Shown here: positions 45,511-57,157 of the stretch, piece after piece
Layout: the number at the start of each line of letters is the position of its first letter
Numbering within the stretch: the stretch's first letter is position 1
Source: Schoenoplectus triqueter
Taxonomy: Eukaryota > Streptophyta > Magnoliopsida > Poales > Cyperaceae
Assembly (NCBI GenBank): GCA_964058805.1
Contig: CAXKVV010000277.1
Location: 186,001-250,000 of the forward strand
Length of the DNA: 64,000 nt
Reading direction: 5' to 3'
Made by a program: the position numbers and the translations under genes
Notes under the pieces: model-generated
Seen by the model: only the letters and a program-made list of their open reading frames with translations
Database searches by the model: none
Told to the model about the DNA's origin: nothing

Positions 45511-48321
45511 ATGGTATCAGTGACTGAATCTGAGCCTGATATTTCCTCTGATGAGTATGTCTCCTCACTCTAACTGTGTTACTGTCTTACTGTCTTGCTT
45601 GTTGGCTTGTTGGCTTGTTGGCATGTTGCCTTGCTGGCTTGTTAGTTGTTGCCTTAATAGTTTGTTGGTTTATTGTCTTTGGCTCCCTAGATCTCAAGTA
45701 GTGAAATTCAATGATGTTAGAGACTTTAATTATTTACATACTTAGTCATTGGTTGAGATTGGTATATGTTAATATGGCTGAGATTGGTATATTGCTGAGA
45801 AACCTGCTTGAGATCTGAGTTGAGACCAAGAGTATTATCTTATAAATTAGAATGCTAATATGGTTGAGATTGGTATTTTGTTGTAATTTAGCATGGGTCC
45901 AGGATTGAATCTTGAAACCCCAGAGGACATTGAAGCTCCAATTGAAACTCAAAACCCTAATGCCCCTGAAGAACCCACAAAAAAGAGAAAATATCGTCAA
46001 ACATATTCTGATGTTTGGAAACATTTCAAAAGAGGAGAAATGAGAGATGATGGTAGTTATAAGGCAGTATGTAATTATTGTGGGAAATGCTATAAACAAG
46101 GAAATCAAAGGAGCACTAGTTATTTGAAACATCACATTATGAAAGGTTGTAAGAAAATTCCATGGGCAAAGAGATATAATAAAGTTGATGCCTTGCAGAA
46201 AATATTGCAGGCTGGCAATACAATAGGTGAAATTCAAATTATAATTTCAACTTATTAATTCAAATTATAACATATGAAACCCCATTTAACATTGATATTT
46301 TATTTAAACTTGTTATTAGGTGGGTCAAATCTTGCTGTTTGGGTGTTTGATCCTTTGAAAAGCAGGCAAAACTTTGCAAAGATGATAATAGCACATGAGT
46401 ATCCCTTTAATTGTGCAAGTCATCATTTTTTCAAAGTATTTGTAAGTGATTTTCAGCCTTGTTTTAAGATGTTATCAAGAAACACAGTTAGACTTGACTG
46501 CATCAATATTTATGAAGAGAAAATGACTAATTTGTATGAGTTATTTGGCAAGTTAGATTGTAGATTTAGTTTTACAAGTGATCTATGGACTAATAAGGGT
46601 AAGGATAGAGGTTTCATGGCCCTTACATGCCACTATATTGATGACAGTTGGAACTTGAGAAAAAGAATTATCAACTTCACACTATTACCATCTCCACACA
46701 CTGGTTTGAACATAGCTCAAGCCATTCATAATAAGTTGGTATCGTGGAATTTGGATAAAAAAGTCTTTTATCTTGTACTTGATAACTCATCTGCCAATGA
46801 TGCTTCCATTAAAGCATTACTCAATACACCTCTAAAAAACAAACTCCCAGCCAATAGTTGCATCTTTCATCAAAGGTGTGGTTGTCATATATTGAATTTA
46901 ATTGTTCAAGATAGGCTGAATGTATTATGTGAGGAGATAAATAATATTCGTGAAACGATGAAGTACATTCGTCATTCACAGCCAAGGATGGATAAATTTA
47001 GTCTGGCTGCTACACAGGTAATTTAATTTAATTATTTATTTTATTTTTATTTTATTTTAATTTAATTAATTATTTTATTTTAATTTAATTATTTATTTTA
47101 TTTTGTTTCACTCACTGCACATCTGTTTATTTTTGTTTATTTCAGGTTAATGCTCCAAGCAAAAAACCTGCTTGGGATGTCCAAACACGTTAGAATTCCA
47201 CATACTTAATGCTGGACTTAGCCTTGCAGCTCAAAGAGGCAATTAATCGATATGCTCAACTAGATAAGAGGTACACTTTTAATCCATCTTAACAAGAATG
47301 AGAGAGAATCAATAAACTTGTAGTGTATTTGAAAGTGTTCTATGATGCTACATTGAAGTTGAGTGGTACCAAGTATCCAACATTGAATTTATTCTTCCCC
47401 GAGTTCTGTGAAGTTTATTTGAGTATTAAGAAAATGTGTTCTAGTCCATATCCCTTTATTGTCAATATGAGTACAGAAATGTTTGCTAAGTGGGATAAGT
47501 ATTGGACTAGTGTGAATACTCTATTGGCAATTGCTTGTGTTCTTGATCCTAGATGCAAGTTAGCTGTTGTTGAATAATATATTGAAAAGATATATGCTGA
47601 TGAATGTCCTTGGTTTGTTGCCAATTTGAAAACTTGCATGAATGAGTTGTTTAAAGAGTATGCAGAAGCACACTCAAGGTTGGTGCAGAACCAACCCGGC
47701 AGCTCAGGGCAACACTTGAGGTATAATTACCACATCTGTTTGTTTAATACTTAGCACATTTGTTTGTTTAATAGTAAGAGATTTAGTGCCAGCAGTATTG
47801 TCAGTGATACAAGCGCTGGTTTGAAAGATTTCATACGTGTTAAGAAAATATCTGAACCCATAAAGTCAGAGATAGATGATTATCTGGCTGATGCGCTTGA
47901 TGAGGCTAGCTTGGATGATGATTTTGATATTCTGGCATGGTAGAAACTAAAGGGAATAAAATATCTTGTTCTTGCTCGATTAACCCGGGATATACTAGCT
48001 GTCCCAATTTCCACAGTGGCATCTGAATCTACATTCAGTACCAGTGGTAGGATATTAAACCCAGTTAGGAACTCTCTAAGTAATGAAAGTATTGAGGCTC
48101 TTGTATGTGGTCAGGATTGGTTGCGCGCGTCGGTTATTAGTATGTGCTGTCTGTTATATGTTATCTGATATACTGTTGTCTATTATCTGTTATCTGCTAA
48201 TTGTCTTGCTTGTTGTCTGTTATCTGTTGTGGCAGAAAATGGTTTGGAATTTGGTGATAAATTATGGCCTAGTGATGATGAGGTGACACCGAATGATGGT
48301 GTATGTGGCAGTGAAATATGA
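45511..48321 (+). pseudogene. hAT transposase gene (BED zinc finger, RNase H-like, hATC), five stops
   Basis: Splice-consistent exons are 45511-45554, 45892-46226, 46320-47017 and 47146 onward. Exon 1 encodes an acidic start (MVSVTESEPDISSD). Exon 2 has a basic TKKRKYR motif and a BED finger: CNYCGKCY, then YLKHHIMKGC. Exon 3 carries the RNase H-like start (FTSDLWTNKGKDRGFMALTC), the second catalytic-region motif (LVLDNSSANDASIK) and the conserved CHILNLIVQD. Exon 4 contains the WDVQTR-NSTY motif. The last part holds the hATC dimerisation region (ILAVPISTVASESTFSTSGR). In-frame stops are TAG 47191, TAA 47290, TGA 47299, TAA 47575 and TAG 47941; three replace tryptophans expected in the family. 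A final segment near 48232-48321 ends CGSEI. Roughly the first 370 codons are uninterrupted. Closest known type is the plant RICESLEEPER/Ac-Tag1 group; exon ends after 47146 are approximate. Confidence 0.9.
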
Positions 48322-48539
48322 ATCTGTATTTGTATCAGTATGTCAGTTATAACTCTCTCTATACTTTGTTGGCTGTTGGCTGTTGGCCTGCTTGTTTGTT
48401 GCCTTGCTGGCTTGTTTGTTTGTTGCATTGCTGGCTTGTTGCCTTGTAGTATTAGTTCTGTAGTTGTAGCCTGGAGTTTGTGTACTCTTTGGCTCCTCGG
48501 ATCTCAAGCTGTGATTTTCAATGATGCTAGAGACTAGTT

Positions 48540-49175
48540 GGTTGAGATTGATATTTAGCCATTGGTTGAGATTGATATTTAGCCATTGGTCGAGATTGGT
48601 AAATTACTGAGAAATGAGCTCGAGATCCGGGTTGAGCTTGATATTTTGATGTAATATTTGGTTTGATGTAATATCTGGTTTGCTAGTTTGTTGTAGTTTT
48701 TGTAATATTTGGTTTGAGATTGGTATTTAGCCATTGGTCGAGATTGGTAAATTGCTGAGAAATGAGCTCGAGATCCGGGTTGAGCTTGGTATTTTGCTGT
48801 AATATTTGATTTGATGTAATATCTGGTTTGCTGGTTTGTTATAGTTTTTGTAATATTTGGTTTGATGTAATATCTGGTTTGTTGGTTTGTTGCATTTTTT
48901 GTATGTGGTATTTTGATGTAATATTTAGTTTGATGTAATATCTGGTTTGCTGGTTTGTTGTAGTTTTTGTAATATTTGGTTTGATGTAATATCTGGTTTG
49001 TTGGTTTGTTGCATTTTTTGTATGTGGTATTTTGATGTAATATTTAGTTTGATGTAATATCTGGTTTGCTGGTTTGTTGTAGTTTTTGTAATATTTGGTT
49101 TGATGTAATATCTGGTTTGCTGGTTTGTTGTATTTTTTGTAATATTTGGTTTGATGTAATATCTGGTTTGTTGCA
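48540..49175 (+). repeat. Nested tandem array in the hAT 3' region
   Basis: Subunits containing GGTTTGATGTAATATCTGGT and TTGTTGTAGTTTTTGTAATA alternate, and a higher-order unit of about 115 bp (with TGCATTTTTTGTATGTGGTA) repeats about three times. A separate repeat with ATTTAGCCATTGGTYGAGAT and GCTCGAGATCCGGGTTGAG occurs near 45750, 48560 and 48725. The minus-strand 132-codon frame here is a by-product. Confidence 0.9.
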
Positions 49176-49427
49176 GTTGTTATAAACGATTGAAATTGTT
49201 CTGGGTAAAGAGTTTGTGGTAAAATCATTCTTAACACAATATTTTTTAACCGTTTATTTCGTTCAACTCATTTCATAAAACGAAACGATCAGCGCAAAAA
49301 TTTTTCCTTTCGTTAATTTCAAATAACGGTTAACGCAAACAAAATGTTAACCGTTTATTAAACGCAACAGTTAACGCAAATTAAATTTGCGTGACTGCTT
49401 TGCACGTTAGACACCCATAGATGCGGT

Positions 49428-50102
49428 CCACAGTGGTCCAGATTTAACATGGACCAACTTTGTTTCGGTGCACCAATTGCAGTGGGTGAGCTTCATTAGG
49501 ACTGGAGGTGGGCTACAGCCGCCAAAAATTTTAAAATCATTAAAATGTATGTATTAATGATCTACCATAATCTAATATAATGATGCTGTAATCAGGCTCC
49601 CAACAAAAATCAGAGACCTGGTTACATGGAGTTAGCCACTCATTAATTTAATTAAACCATGCTTCTTCACTGACCAATTGGTCCAATTGGCAATAGGTTG
49701 TAAATTAATGTCTAACGATTTAGATGGGTCAACTGTTCATAGATTTAATATATGCGTAACTTTTGCCAATTGAAGTGTAAGTCACCGCAGCAACCAAGCT
49801 CCATTTTTGTTTCATATTAACAAACTTTTGTGTACCGTTTTATTCGAGCCAAAGAATTTATTTTCAAAATGATTATATGTGTTTGTAAATTTTTTTTTCA
49901 TTTTTAAGATTCTTAATGAATTTATTTGAGAATAATTGTTAAGATTGTCAAAATAAATTGATTATCAAGGAATCCCCACCGACTTTACAATTGCCTATAT
50001 ATATAAATGTAAACTGTATGTCAAAAAATTAAGAAGGTGGTATGTTATAAATTGTTCCTATAAGAATCCGTCTTTAATTTAGTGACAAGGACAATATCTT
50101 CC
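49428..50102. other. Spacer with a MITE end at 49900-49980
   Basis: GATTGTCAAAATAAATTGATTATC followed by GGAATCCCCACC near 49940-49979 is the right arm of the Mutator MITE family seen at 41973. The left arm is absent, so this is a broken copy. Nothing else recognised. Confidence 0.5.
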
Positions 50103-50105
50103 GTA

Positions 50106-51302
50106 CACTACCATAAAAAAAATATTTTAGAACCGGTTATATAAAAGATTTAGCACCGGTTATACAACCGGTTCTAAAACTATGCGGTGCTAACATTTAG
50201 AACCGGTTATTTCAAAATAATCGGTTCTAAACTCTAACCTTTAGAACCGGTTATTTTAAATAACCGGTTCTAAACTCTAACCTTTAGAACCGATTATTTC
50301 AAATAACCGGTTCTAAACTATTGTACATGCCCCAGGAAGAAATTCAAATAATTTGAGTTTGCCAATTTCTCTCAAATATCTCCACTACACTGCCTGGATA
50401 ATACATTATTATCTTGAAAACTTTATTTCTTAATATTTTATGATGGTACTATTTACTAAAAAATAGTTTTTTTCTTATTATTCTCTAGTTCTGATTTCTT
50501 TAAATTTTGATTAAATAATTTAATTTTATCATTAACTAATAAAGTATATTTCATTAACAAAATAATTATATATAATTTACATTTTAAAGAAAATCTGATA
50601 AATTTTCTATCTTTACAATTTCTAAAGAAAAAAATAAAAAAACTAAACTAAAAACTTCAAATAAACATCAAATCTATTTTTGAACTTCAAGACGAGATTC
50701 AAATCTGTCTTTCTCTTTCCTCTTTTTTTTCTTCAAGATGACCTTTGCTCTTTCTCTGTCTTTCAATATCTCTTTTATATATGAAATAGGAGGATGAAAA
50801 ATGATAATCCGTGGGATATAGATTTTTGATTTTTGATTTTTAAATCGTCGGATAAGCATGAACCAACGGTTAGATTGAAAAATACAGCAATCCGTGGGAA
50901 CAAAAAACTGAAATTCTATTGGTTGATGCAAAGAATTTCTTTAGAGCTGGTTTTTATTAAAAAGCGGTTCTAATTCATATTAATTAGAACCGGTTTTTAT
51001 TAAAAAGCAGTTCTAATTCATATTAATTAGAACCGATTTTTATAAAAAGCGGTTCTAATTCAATTTTATGAATTAGAACCGGTTTTTATAAAACCGGTTC
51101 TAAAACAAAAAAATTAGAACCGGTTTTAATTAAATCAAATAGAACCGGTTATTATAAAACCGGTTTTAATAAAAAAACTTGTAACCGGTTGTTATACAAA
51201 ACCGGTTATAATAATTTTAATAAAATTTACAAATATGCCACTCTCACCTTTTAACTCCTGTTTTTTAAAAAAGCGGTTCTAAATCAATTTTTTCTGGTAG
51301 TG
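50106..51302. mobile_element. Non-autonomous CACTA element, 1197 bp
   Basis: It starts CACTACCATAAAAAAAA and ends with the inverse of CACTACCAGAAAAAATTGA. A 3-bp duplication GTA (50103-50105 and 51303-51305) matches the CACTA superfamily. The outer 200-350 bp on each side carry about twenty copies of TTAGAACCGGTTAT in both orientations; the heart of the repeat, AACCGGTT, is itself palindromic. The core has no transposase: the 85-codon minus-strand frame at 50674-50931 is Lys/Arg-rich and unidentified. Confidence 0.92.
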
Positions 51303-51305
51303 GTA

Positions 51306-51671
51306 TGAAAGATGACAGATTCAAAATAATTTAAAAGTTGTATCTTATACTTTTATGTTACTCAAAAAAATAATTTAATTATATATATATCTAAAATAGA
51401 TAGTTGAGAAAATTGTATGTTCCCAAATATTGATAGTTACATACCACTTAGAATGGACAAGCGTACTTAACTTCTCGTTGGCATATATTGCTCAAACGCA
51501 TTCGTTGATAGATCGAAAAATGTCTAACCTAACTATTTTGAAACTTACAAACATCATATATTCTTCCTTGTATTTGTATGTATGGACCAGATAAAGATAG
51601 CAAGGAGAAGATATTCGTTATCAGAGATATCAAGGAGAAGGAGAATCGTTATCTAGTTAAATTTTGTCGAT

Positions 51672-51703
<32 letters not shown>

Positions 51704-52164
51704 CAATAACATTATTTTCATTGATCTGGTATATATTATTCTGGAGATTAATTTGAATGTGCGCTGCTACACAGTGAGATAAGATCTACACTAACTGCAG
51801 TTCATACTTAATCGCAATAGAGTATCTAAAATATAAGTTGTTCGTAATCGCATGTTCACAACCAAAGATTACTACGTAAAATGGTAAAATCATAATGTTC
51901 CAACAGGTGGTATTTGTGTAAGCCCATCTGTTTGTTAGTGGGAGTAAATACATTGTAATATAGGTGTAAGAAGATATAAATGCAGTAATTGTACTTTCAA
52001 ATTAAATTATTGTTTATATTTGTTTGTTTCATTATAACTCGAAAGAAGAGTTGGAACTCTAGCGACTTCTATTCTAAAGAAAATAAGGAAACACAAAATA
52101 TTTTACAAATAAAACCTTCCAAACATCTGTGTTACTACAGTGTTAACTATTGATTATATTTACA
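51306..52164. other. Spacer with an (AT)n run
   Basis: TA dinucleotide repeat at about 51677-51703. No gene recognised. Confidence 0.45.
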
Positions 52165-52172
52165 GCTGCACA

Positions 52173-53567
52173 TAGTGTTCTAAATTTAGACACGACGGAA
52201 CGGTATGAACATGGCTGGAAACATAATGGGTTAAGGCACAACATGGAAACATGAACGATACCGTTCCGTGTCCGTGTCTTAACTGTGTCGTATCCGACTT
52301 TTAGAAAATTTGGAACGGCGCGACACGACATAGTTAAGACGTTAGACACGGCACATGTACCAGGCACAACACGAAACTGAACGGGGAGATTTGTATGATG
52401 AATTTAAAAATACAAAATATAAAGTGTCATTAATTTCTGATATTTGATCGGCTGGTAAACATGATAAGTCATATTGCACTGTTACTGCTCATTAGATCAC
52501 TGATGATATCAACCTTGGGACATAGTTTTTAAATAAAAGATTACTTGCTTTTCGAGAACTGGAATATACACATGATGCATAATTAATTTTTAGGCTTGTG
52601 TTAAGTATCATTGAGGAATACCAATGTCGAGATAAAAAAAATTTCTATTAGTTTCGATAATGCTAGTAACTGTAATGCCGCAATTAGATTTTTAACAAAT
52701 ACTCTCAAACCCATAATGGATGGTGCATTTTTCCACACAAAATATGCATGTCATATTCTAAATTTAATTGTGAAAGTTGGTATGGAAGTCGACCCAATTC
52801 AGAATTTGATCGGTAAGTACAAGGATGCTCTAAAGTATGTTGATTCAAGCATCCGAAAAAAATAGTATTTTGTAGAGTTGTGCAGGTCTATGGGTATTCA
52901 AAAAATAAAGATCCCTTGGGATATCGACACTCGCTGGAACAGTACATACCGATTGTTGAGGAAAACATCTCATCTTAGACCAGCCTTGGAGAGTCATCTA
53001 AGTAGCACTCAATAGGGACAAGAGTTACTTCTAATACAAAATGAGTGGCGCACATTGGAGCTAATGGTTCCGTTCTTAGAAAATTTTTATACCACGACAG
53101 TAAGTCTTTTTGCATCTTACACACCGACATCGATCGCACTGTTGGAGGAGCTTGTAACCATTTCTGATTGGTACCAATGCCAACTAACCGAACAGATAGA
53201 AGAAGACATTTTATGGTATTCATTGGAACCGATGAAGGTAAAGTTCCTTAAATATTTGCGCGAAATACCCCCATCACCATTGTTGGTCACGGTTCCGGTA
53301 AGACACGTTTAGTACGATTAAGACATATATATACGACACGGTTGGTCATGATTCCGATTAGACACAACACAAATAAAGCACGACAAAATTAAGGCACGAC
53401 ACGCTAGACACGGCGTGCCTTATCCGTGTCATGCCTCCTTCTATCATTTTTGGGCACGGCACAACACGAAAAAAATTAAAATAATAAAAGACACGACACG
53501 GTACGGCACAAAAGCACGACGTGCCCGAACACAACACGGTCCGGTACGGTACGAATTTAGAACACTA
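52173..53567 (+). mobile_element. Internally deleted hAT element, 1395 bp
   Basis: The tips TAGTGTTCTAAATTTAGACA and, inverted, TAGTGTTCTAAATTCGTACC share 14 identical bases. Flanks GCTGCACA (52165-52172) and GCTGTACA (53568-53575) agree at 7 of 8 bases. Both subterminal zones (52185-52380 and 53290-53555) are dense in GACACGAC, GGCACGAC and CGGTACGG motifs. A transposase remnant lies between. The element is too short for a complete gene, so it is a deletion derivative. Confidence 0.9.
52430..53312 (+). pseudogene. hAT transposase remnant (central RNase H-like region)
   Basis: One frame from 52611 to 53312 with two stops (TAG 52863 and TAG 53013) encodes SISFDNASNCNAAI, then HTKYACHILNLIVKVG, then IPWDIDTRWNSTYRLL and LELMVPFLENFYTTT, the ordered motifs of a plant hAT transposase from the second catalytic region on. 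Upstream, in another frame, a reading near 52430-52600 continues the family pattern (SLISDI-stop-SAGKHDKSY), with TGA 52445 and TAG 52493 where tryptophans are expected; an A-run near 52627 looks like the frameshift between the parts. The BED finger and hATC dimerisation domain are both gone, so no active product is possible. It differs from the 44.3-kb element, so it is a different hAT lineage. Confidence 0.85.
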
Positions 53568-53575
53568 GCTGTACA

Positions 53576-53776
53576 AAACTTACAAAAAGAAACAAACAGT
53601 CCAAAATAACAACTAATACTATAATATAACTAGTAAAAGAACTGGTAAAAGGTCATGATCACAACTATAAACTATTTGTGAATAGACACACAAAAAAAAG
53701 GAGCCGTTGAATTAATGACGACGGAATTCGTTAGTGTAGAATTATTCAAATTGCTTATCAGCGATGGAGATGCTCT
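53576..53776. other. Spacer between two elements
   Basis: About 200 bp with no feature. Confidence 0.3.
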
Positions 53777-53785
53777 TATTTACTT

Positions 53786-54538
53786 GGGAAAATTAGTTTT
53801 ATGTCATCTCAAAACTTTAAATTTAGTAAAATATCACTTCAAAACTTTAACTCCCTCTAATGTCACCCTAAAATAAGTTTATTTTGTTTTTTTGCCACAC
53901 TTATATATTTTTTGTTCATTTTTAATTAAGTTCAGTAAAATATCACTGTATTTTTGGGATATATTTTTTAATTCCAAAAATACCCTCCCATTTCTGTCTG
54001 ATATATCTTTTCCTACTAATTTTGTCTGTTAAAATCGTTGATATCTCTGCAAAATGCGTAATTATTTTAGCAAATGTCAAATCAAACACTTTTTTTTTAT
54101 TCTACAATAGAGAAAATAGTCAACAAATAAATCATACTAAAATATTCTATCCAAATAACCCATAAAGAAAATTATAAAAATACATTTATATATGCTTACG
54201 AATAGAATTTTCGCTTTTAAAGTTCTGAGTCATGATTCTCATAGTCTGAAATTTGCTTTCTGCATTACGCATTTTGCACAGATATCAACGATTTTAACAG
54301 ACGAAATTAGTAGGAAAATATATATCAGACAAAAATGAGGGTATTTTTGGAATTAAAAAAATACATCCAAAAAATATAGTGATATTTTACTGAACTTAAT
54401 TAAAAATGAACAAAAAATATATAAGTGTGGCAAAAGACTAAATAAACTTATTTTAAGGTGGCATTAGAGGGAGTTAAAGTTTTGAAGTGGCATTTTGCTA
54501 AATTTAAAGTTTTGAGATGGCATGAGACTAATTTTCCC
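53786..54538. mobile_element. Long-inverted-repeat Mutator-type element, 753 bp
   Basis: Both ends start GGGAAAATTAGT, and inverted arms of about 290 bp follow with roughly 90% identity by eye. A perfect 9-bp duplication TATTTACTT sits at 53777-53785 and 54539-54547. The loop is only about 170 bp. The arms contain CCACACTTATATATTTTTTG and TCGTTGATATCT in matching inverted positions. No protein is encoded; if transcribed, the RNA would form a long duplex. Confidence 0.92.
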
Positions 54539-54547
54539 TATTTACTT

Positions 54548-55870
54548 CTGTTGCATCCACTTAATTAATAGTCATATTGTACTAATACATCTGCATCTAT
54601 CGGATTTCGTTTCAACAAAATGGTTCATAGTGTTGTTTTGCAACAGAAGCAATAGCATGACTTCATTTTATTATTAGGTCAGTTTTGCTCTTGCATCCAA
54701 TTGAATATATAGATTATTTTTGTCAAATAATGAATATTTTAAAATTCAAATAATAGTTATTTTAACAAACACGATAATTGTCATGATTTTTTTTTTTAAA
54801 TTCAAATAAGATTGAAAATCTAGAAGTTCTAAATATTTTATGAACATATGGTCTAACTAACAAATTGCATGCAATCAAAAAGTTTGTTTTATGAACCATT
54901 AAAAACATTAATTTCATAGCACCCAAAACTTGTAGCTCGACGTATATACATCAAATTACCATATTTTAAAACATATTTTGGATAATTTTTTTTATCAGGT
55001 TAATATTGGGTATAAATTTAAATTTAATTTGTAAAGATGTCGAGACAATAAAAAAATTGTAAAGAAATTCTCTCTCCAGATGTAGTTTCTTATATATATT
55101 GGGTGTTATATTCAATTGGTTGTTTCATTGACACTTTCGGTTTCATTGGACATCTAATAATTAACGAAACTAACTTTCAGACATCTTTTGGTCTAATTAT
55201 TTATTATTTGAGATTTTATCGAATTGTAGTTGATGATTTATTTTAATATTACATATAATCATGTTGAATGATTATTAACAATTGTAAGCAATAGTATAAT
55301 TCGCAAACTAGATAATTTATATATTACCATGTAATACATTAAGCAGTATATATGCTATGAACTTGCTAATTTATATAGTAATATGAATAAAACATATAAT
55401 TTCAGGGTATTTGCTAATATTTCATTTAATCAATCTTTCATTTGTTTTAAGTTGTCAAAAAAGAGCCTAAAGTAAAAAAAGAATCAGATTGATCATATAT
55501 ATAAGTTCATAATTTTCAAACCGAACTGAATTATTCAAATGGAAAATTGTATCTGTTTTGATCAGAATAAAATTGTTCTACTAACCAAATTAACATACCG
55601 GTTAATTAATAAAAAAAAAAACTGGTGCTCCAAAATTAACTGTTTTTTGCTCTCTCTCAAAGTGACGAAAAATGACTAGGAGAAATGGAAAATTGATGGA
55701 GTAACAGAGAAAGGGCAAAACATGTGCAAGTAGGGGACACACAATTAATGGATGAGGTTCAGTATTAATTATCACACCAAGGACGCCATTTTGTACATGC
55801 TCCTCAACACTCTTCCCTTATAAGCTTTATTCTTCTATGGCATCTGTCGCTGTGGTCAAGCACGAGGTTG
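54548..55870. other. Intergenic spacer
   Basis: AT-rich; no gene or element recognised. Confidence 0.4.
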
Positions 55871-55878
55871 CTACTGAT

Positions 55879-56207
55879 CATAGTAACAACTTCGTTATTC
55901 GAAAAATATTCGGTGAGATTAAAAATTTGACGTTCGGATATAATACGGATATAATTCAGAAATAGTTCGTTTCACATAATATAAATAAAATATATATTAT
56001 ATTGATAAAATATTAAAAATATATTAAAAACTATAAAATTATGTATAAAATAATATATAATATCTTTTTTTGCTGAATAATTCGCGAATAAAATATTTTT
56101 TACCCAAAAAATACACTATATATTAAAATGACGAATTATTCATGAAACATCCGGTTATGACTGAAAAGCGAATTATTCACGAATAATTCACGAGTGTTGT
56201 TACTATG
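55879..56207. mobile_element. hAT-type MITE, 329 bp
   Basis: The tips CATAGTAACAACTTCG and, inverted, CATAGTAACAACACTCG pair well. Flanks CTACTGAT (55871-55878) and CTACTGAC (56208-56215) match at 7 of 8. Subterminal GAATAATTCGCGAATA motifs are palindromic and repeated. The region at 21930-22205 is a relative. Confidence 0.8.
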
Positions 56208-56313
56208 CTACTGACCCCATAAATTCACCAATGGATGTAACAAAAACTGAATTCCGCAGAACATGGCTGGTGGATGAAATAGTGAGTTAAGTGGCACCAT
56301 GTATTTTTTTAGA

Positions 56314-56363
<50 letters not shown>
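56314..56363. repeat. (AAT)n microsatellite
   Basis: About sixteen ATA/AAT units. The poly-Leu frame on the minus strand is a by-product. Confidence 0.95.
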
Positions 56364-56366
<3 letters not shown>

Positions 56367-56817
56367 CAAAATTAAATAGGAAAAAATGGTAGAAGGTGCA
56401 TCATTATCCACTTCAGTTATTTGTCCTAAAAAAGAAAATTAATAAAATATTAGCTGTTTGATTATTCTCAGCAAACATGCACTATAGAAAAATGTTAGAG
56501 AAAACCTTTATAGATGATATTACAATTATTTATTATTTAGCTTAAATGAACTATTATTTTGTTAGAAAACTTAGTCACATTAAACGAAAATATTTGACTC
56601 AAATAAAATTACAACTTTTGATGAATTTGTTACGAAACATTATTAGTCCATTTTATTCGCTAAGAATAGTTGTTACCTCATTTAAAAAAATACATTTTAC
56701 AAGTTCTTTAAAATTAAAGTAAAGTAATGGTTAGCTCATTTGATTTTTTTTTTTGTTTCCTAGCTAGAGTTATACGAAATTAAAGATCAAATTGTCTTTA
56801 GATCCATAATATTATAA

Positions 56818-57148
56818 GGAAAGGGATCACATAACAATGGTTATCTTGATAATGGATCTTCAAATAAATACAAAAAATAGAAAAAAATAGAAAAAACCTT
56901 ATAATTATATTGTTTTACTTATAGATTGATGATGATTCAAATTTCATATAATTTCATTATCGTTTAATAATCTGTCAAAGACTGTTAAATTAAAACCGTT
57001 ATAAATTATATAACATTTTGATGATCTTTGATGAACTATCAAATGATAATAAAATTATATAAAATTTAAATAATCATCAATATAAGCAGAATAACATATC
57101 TATAAAATTATTTTTATATTTATTTAAAAATCCGTTTTGATCCTTCCC
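56818..57148. mobile_element. Mutator-type MITE, 331 bp, perfect 9-bp duplication
   Basis: It starts GGAAAGGGATCAC and ends TTTTGATCCTTCCC. ATATTATAA flanks both sides (56809-56817 and 57149-57157). The right arm lacks the TTGTCAAGAT segment present in other family members, so it suffered an internal deletion after or before insertion. Confidence 0.9.
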
Positions 57149-57157
57149 ATATTATAA

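Larger units (their letters stand above)
44275..49419 (+). mobile_element. Full-length hAT transposon (Ac/Tag1-like), 5145 bp
   Basis: The tips TAGGGCTGTCAACG and, inverted, TATGGGTGTCTAACG pair with single-base gaps. A perfect 8-bp duplication GATGCGGT occupies 44267-44274 and 49420-49427. The outer 200 bp on the left and 170 bp on the right are crowded with CGTTTCG/CGAAACG and GTTAACG motifs in both orientations, likely transposase-binding sites. Inside, in order: a CT-rich leader with a telo-box, a C/T-rich tandem array, a spliced BED-finger transposase gene (45511-48321) and a second tandem array. All structural parts are present but the transposase is interrupted by five stops, so the copy cannot be autonomous. 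The perfect duplication argues for a more recent insertion than most neighbours. Confidence 0.95.

Noticed and set aside
45167..45745. Overlapping Leu/Ser/Cys-rich ORFs of 64-130 codons in all forward frames
   Set aside because: They are translations of the CTTACTGTCTTGCT minisatellite. Only the last few residues before 45573 belong to the real transposase exon 1.
48839..49237. 132-codon minus-strand ORF with repeated NQILHQTKYY
   Set aside because: It reads through the nested tandem array at the 3' end of the hAT element and lies antisense to it; it has no family resemblance.
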